A stretch of 64,000 nt of DNA, taken from contig JACNJL010000043.1 in the NCBI GenBank assembly GCA_014382585.1, positions 1-64,000 on the forward strand, read 5' to 3'. Position 1 is the first letter of the stretch. Every line of letters begins with the position of its first letter. This document shows, piece by piece, positions 61,291 to 64,000 of the stretch. Source of the DNA: Limisphaerales bacterium (GTDB lineage: Bacteria > Verrucomicrobiota > Verrucomicrobiia > Limisphaerales > UBA1100). Made by a program: the position numbers and the translations under genes. The notes under the pieces are model-generated. The model had not been told where the DNA came from and ran no database searches. It saw only the letters and a program-made list of their open reading frames with translations.

Positions 61291-64000
61291 ATGAGGAAGA
61301 ATTGGAAAAACCGATGCGGCCTTGCCTTTGTGTTGGCGGCGCTGTGCCTGTCGCCGTTCGGGGCGCGGGCGTTTGTGTTAATCGGGCCTACCAATCCGTC
61401 CATTGCATCGGGCGGGCGATTGCAGGCTCCCAATGGCGTGGGCACGGCCACAGTGCCGAATGTGAACATGGATGACCCGATGGGGCGCCCCACGCCGGTG
61501 AAGGAGTTTAACCGCTGGAATTATCCGGAGCTTACGTATGCGTTCGACAGCACATTCATTCGATACTTCGGTCACAACGGGATGGCAGCGATCAGTAATG
61601 CGTTTACTGTGCTGAATGATTATTTTGAGCCTACGGATAAGGCGTACACAAACGGTGTAAGTTCGTTGAACTTGATCACTGAATTCGACCAGCATTTTTC
61701 AACGTGGGAATTCAATCCGTCGGCCAACATTAATAGCGTGACGGATATGGAATCCATTACGTTGGGATTGCTGGTAAACCATTTAGGGCTAGGGAACCCG
61801 CATCGTTACTGCTTCGTGATTCACGATGTGATGGGTTATAACACAGCAAATAACGCTGGCACATTTCAGATTTCGATGCGGAATTTTGATCCGTATACCT
61901 ACCAGCCGACGGCGGTGATTAATGGGGTGTCGCATAGCTACTGGTTATATAATAATAGCCCGGCCAATACGGCTAATATTACGATTTGGGATGCGGTTGA
62001 GTACACAATTGGAAATGATAACCAATATAGCGCCATCGCCGCGATTCGGGATGTCATCAACTTCGGCGGGATGCCTTGGCCTTCGGTGGCGCCAACGGTG
62101 TTCCGCACGCCGGGCGTTTTCTTTCGTCCGGACTATTCAGGGAATCTCCCGGCCCCTCCAAATGTGGGAGGCAAATCACGTGATCAGCCCCGTCATACGC
62201 TAACTTTTGATGACGCGGGTGGGTTGAAATACCTTTACCGCACAAATAACGTGGTGTTCGAGGCGTTGGATGCATCCGTCACGTTGGTGACCCCTGCGAA
62301 TATGAATCCAGTAACTTCCGCTCAAACTGGAGCCGTGCCGCCAAATTCACCGTTCCTGACACCGCAAAGGCGGGCGATTGTTGGAATTGTGGCCGCTGGT
62401 TTTACGCCGGTGGCACCGACAGGGGGAAATATACGGCCAAACCCAACTGGATTGGTAGGTGGTGCGGCTGCCGGGGCTGTATCAGCCAATGCATTACGTG
62501 GAGGAATTAACAAAATTAAATTTGTCTATCGGGCATTTGATTCGTTGATTGGCCAGGATTTTCTTCCGTACTCAACAGTGTGGACGGATGTGTTCATCAC
62601 AAATGCCGTTCAAAATGCAGCGATGGTGCACGGAACGCCTCCTTATTTTTCACAGTTAGTTTCAAGAACAACAACGATCCCGGACATCATTTTTATAGCT
62701 AATGATTTGGGGGTGGCGGGCAATACCATTCCAGTAATTTCGCTTCCCGATACAGCGGGGTGGACATCATTAACCGCTCCAAATACTCAACAGGGCAGTG
62801 TGGCGGTAATGCAGGGGCCCGGTACAATTTTGAGGCCAGCACCGACGCAATCCATCCAATTTATCTACACAACACGTGCGCCATTCCATCAAGTCGTATG
62901 GACAGGTGAGCCTGGTATTGAGGGAAATTTTGTGACGCAATTTCAATGGGGATGGGTCACAAACACGGGCCCTGAAGATTACATAACTTTTCCAGAGTCA
63001 GACATTACCCAAATGGAAGCAGTTACGGCACCGTCGGGGACGGTTGCGTCAATCGCGCACATCGATATTTTATCCGGAGTGACTGGGGAAATTCGAACGG
63101 ACAGCACAATTAATCGGACCCGCGACACAATTTATATTTACGGCTCGAGAACGGATACGGTTACCGAAATCCAAATTTTAGATACGACAGGATTGGTCAT
63201 CTTACAAAAGATAAATCCGCGGGCTTACATTTTGAGTGATCAGCTCATTAAACTGCCGCCGGGTGTTCTGGGGAGCGTGACAGAAGGCGCGACACGATTG
63301 ATTCGGTTGATCAATCCGAAAGGTGAAAGTGCATTATATAATTTTGCAACAATTAACGCCGGGTATCCAATTGTTCAAAGTACTCAATACGACGGGCTGC
63401 CGTTGAATACCCGAAAAAGTTTGTTGATCCGAGGAAGCGGATTCATCACGGCAGCAGGTGCGGTCGCAAATCAGATCGAGTTCTATGATGATAATAATGT
63501 CACGAATTATGAACTTGATACACCCAATTATAATATTATCACGGCACCGGACAATAATGCGAGTGGTAGGAAATGGACCGTGACGGACACGACAATATAC
63601 ATTCCAGCAGATTACTTTTCAGAAAATAATTCAACAGCCTTTGGTTCAGATATAGGGTTGGCAAATACAAGAATTCGTAGTGATGGGAACAATTCAGATG
63701 TAACGCGTAATACGTTTGGAAGGAATATACGGGTAACGCGGTCAGATGGTCAGCGGAGTCCGGCGCGACCCAATGCGCATAAATTTACGCACTTGGGTGT
63801 GGGTGGCGAACGCGCGGTTACGGGGCAAACTTGGCCGGTGATTAAGGAGGTGTTCACCGTGTCGACGATTCCAACAGGGTTGACTGTTGACGATGGCAAC
63901 AGGACTTGGACGCGTGGAAATAACGCTGATATATTAACCATTAGAGGGTCTGGGTTGGATTTGGCGCTATCAATTGAGTTCGTTGATGGAAGCGGAAATT
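61291..64000 (+). CDS. Very large exported protein with Ig/TIG-like repeats, 3' end outside the window
   Basis: The frame from the ATG at 61291 is open to the window end, at least 903 codons. A signal peptide (CGLAFVLAALCLSPFGARA) is followed by a first region with LTYAFDSTFIRYFGHNG and HRYCFVIHDVMGYN, a pattern I associate with uncharacterised exported verrucomicrobial proteins. From about residue 590 several beta-rich units of Ig-like or IPT/TIG type appear, such as IYIYGSRTDTVTEIQILD, KSLLIRGSGFI with IEFYD, and ADILTIRGSGLDLALSIEF. It is rich in Thr and Asn, and the DNA is visibly more A+T-rich than the genes around it. It is probably a surface or adhesion-like protein. Confidence 0.85.
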   Translation, partial: MRKNWKNRCGLAFVLAALCLSPFGARAFVLIGPTNPSIASGGRLQAPNGVGTATVPNVNMDDPMGRPTPVKEFNRWNYPELTYAFDSTFIRYFGHNGMAAISNAFTVLNDYFEPTDKAYTNGVSSLNLITEFDQHFSTWEFNPSANINSVTDMESITLGLLVNHLGLGNPHRYCFVIHDVMGYNTANNAGTFQISMRNFDPYTYQPTAVINGVSHSYWLYNNSPANTANITIWDAVEYTIGNDNQYSAIAAIRDVINFGGMPWPSVAPTVFRTPGVFFRPDYSGNLPAPPNVGGKSRDQPRHTLTFDDAGGLKYLYRTNNVVFEALDASVTLVTPANMNPVTSAQTGAVPPNSPFLTPQRRAIVGIVAAGFTPVAPTGGNIRPNPTGLVGGAAAGAVSANALRGGINKIKFVYRAFDSLIGQDFLPYSTVWTDVFITNAVQNAAMVHGTPPYFSQLVSRTTTIPDIIFIANDLGVAGNTIPVISLPDTAGWTSLTAPNTQQGSVAVMQGPGTILRPAPTQSIQFIYTTRAPFHQVVWTGEPGIEGNFVTQFQWGWVTNTGPEDYITFPESDITQMEAVTAPSGTVASIAHIDILSGVTGEIRTDSTINRTRDTIYIYGSRTDTVTEIQILDTTGLVILQKINPRAYILSDQLIKLPPGVLGSVTEGATRLIRLINPKGESALYNFATINAGYPIVQSTQYDGLPLNTRKSLLIRGSGFITAAGAVANQIEFYDDNNVTNYELDTPNYNIITAPDNNASGRKWTVTDTTIYIPADYFSENNSTAFGSDIGLANTRIRSDGNNSDVTRNTFGRNIRVTRSDGQRSPARPNAHKFTHLGVGGERAVTGQTWPVIKEVFTVSTIPTGLTVDDGNRTWTRGNNADILTIRGSGLDLALSIEFVDGSGN

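Noticed and set aside
1-64000. Mobile elements, rRNA, tRNA or a phage/defence island
   Set aside because: No transposase, integrase, cloverleaf or defence-gene motif was recognised on either strand. Ordinary chromosomal genes fill the window.

Overview
The window is about 64 kb of a gram-negative chromosome, and its gene families point to the Verrucomicrobiota, perhaps a Pedosphaera/Limisphaera-like lineage (inference from gene content only). The indicators are paired DUF1549/DUF1553 and DUF1501 proteins, DUF1080, ThuA and Tat-exported Gfo/Idh/MocA proteins, zinc-ribbon proteins with proline linkers, many exported TPR proteins, LpxD and a plant/cyanobacterial-type IspH. No rRNA, tRNA, transposase, integrase or CRISPR array was seen. 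Coding density is high and no gap exceeds 300 bases. Many gaps hold imperfect inverted repeats of a few recurrent families.

Layout. 1-361: 5' end of a zinc-ribbon gene with an extreme poly-proline tract. 455-3859: deoC, mdh, an M50 protease and a Ppx/GppA phosphatase. 3984-10961: a minus-strand arginine cluster argJ-argB-argD-argF followed by ispH and dgt, headed by a strong promoter and a 15-codon peptide ending in five arginine codons. 10986-15620: an EamA transporter, two paralogous TPR proteins with tandem operator-like palindromes between them, and an enolase-superfamily enzyme. 15828-27289: one plus-strand operon of two giant periplasmic TPR proteins, ExbB/TolQ, ExbD/TolR, a 1109-residue membrane-anchored protein with a long Ser/Ala/Gln repeat stalk and an alpha-toroid head, and a DUF1080 protein. 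27349-39969: Gfo/Idh, ThuA, a TPR-redoxin lipoprotein, rplM-rpsI-argC, lpxD, panD, a second Gfo/Idh, an NSS-type sodium symporter with a large inserted domain, a TIM-barrel isomerase and a DUF2007 protein. 40099-48653: two convergent DUF1549/1553 + DUF1501 pairs. 48861-60562: recN, an MBL-fold hydrolase, a second TIM-barrel protein, an HExxH peptidase, tatD, a YggT-like protein, the TCA genes gltA-sucC-sucD, a RibD-like reductase and queA. 60726-64000: mraZ with phased box repeats, then a very large exported protein that runs off the window.

How the genes work together. The arg genes supply ornithine and citrulline synthesis and appear to be controlled by an arginine-codon leader peptide. ExbB/ExbD with the toroid and TPR proteins look like a proton-driven machine spanning the envelope, function unknown. 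Gfo/Idh, TIM-barrel, ThuA, DUF1080 and DUF1501/DUF1549 proteins are the usual verrucomicrobial and planctomycetal set linked to breakdown of complex or modified sugars.

A recurring trait is a sigma70-like promoter whose -10 box lies only 6-9 nt before the start codon, with no Shine-Dalgarno sequence. This suggests leaderless mRNAs. Other genes (argB, the NSS symporter, gltA, the 52586 isomerase) have clear Shine-Dalgarno sequences, so both initiation modes seem to be used.
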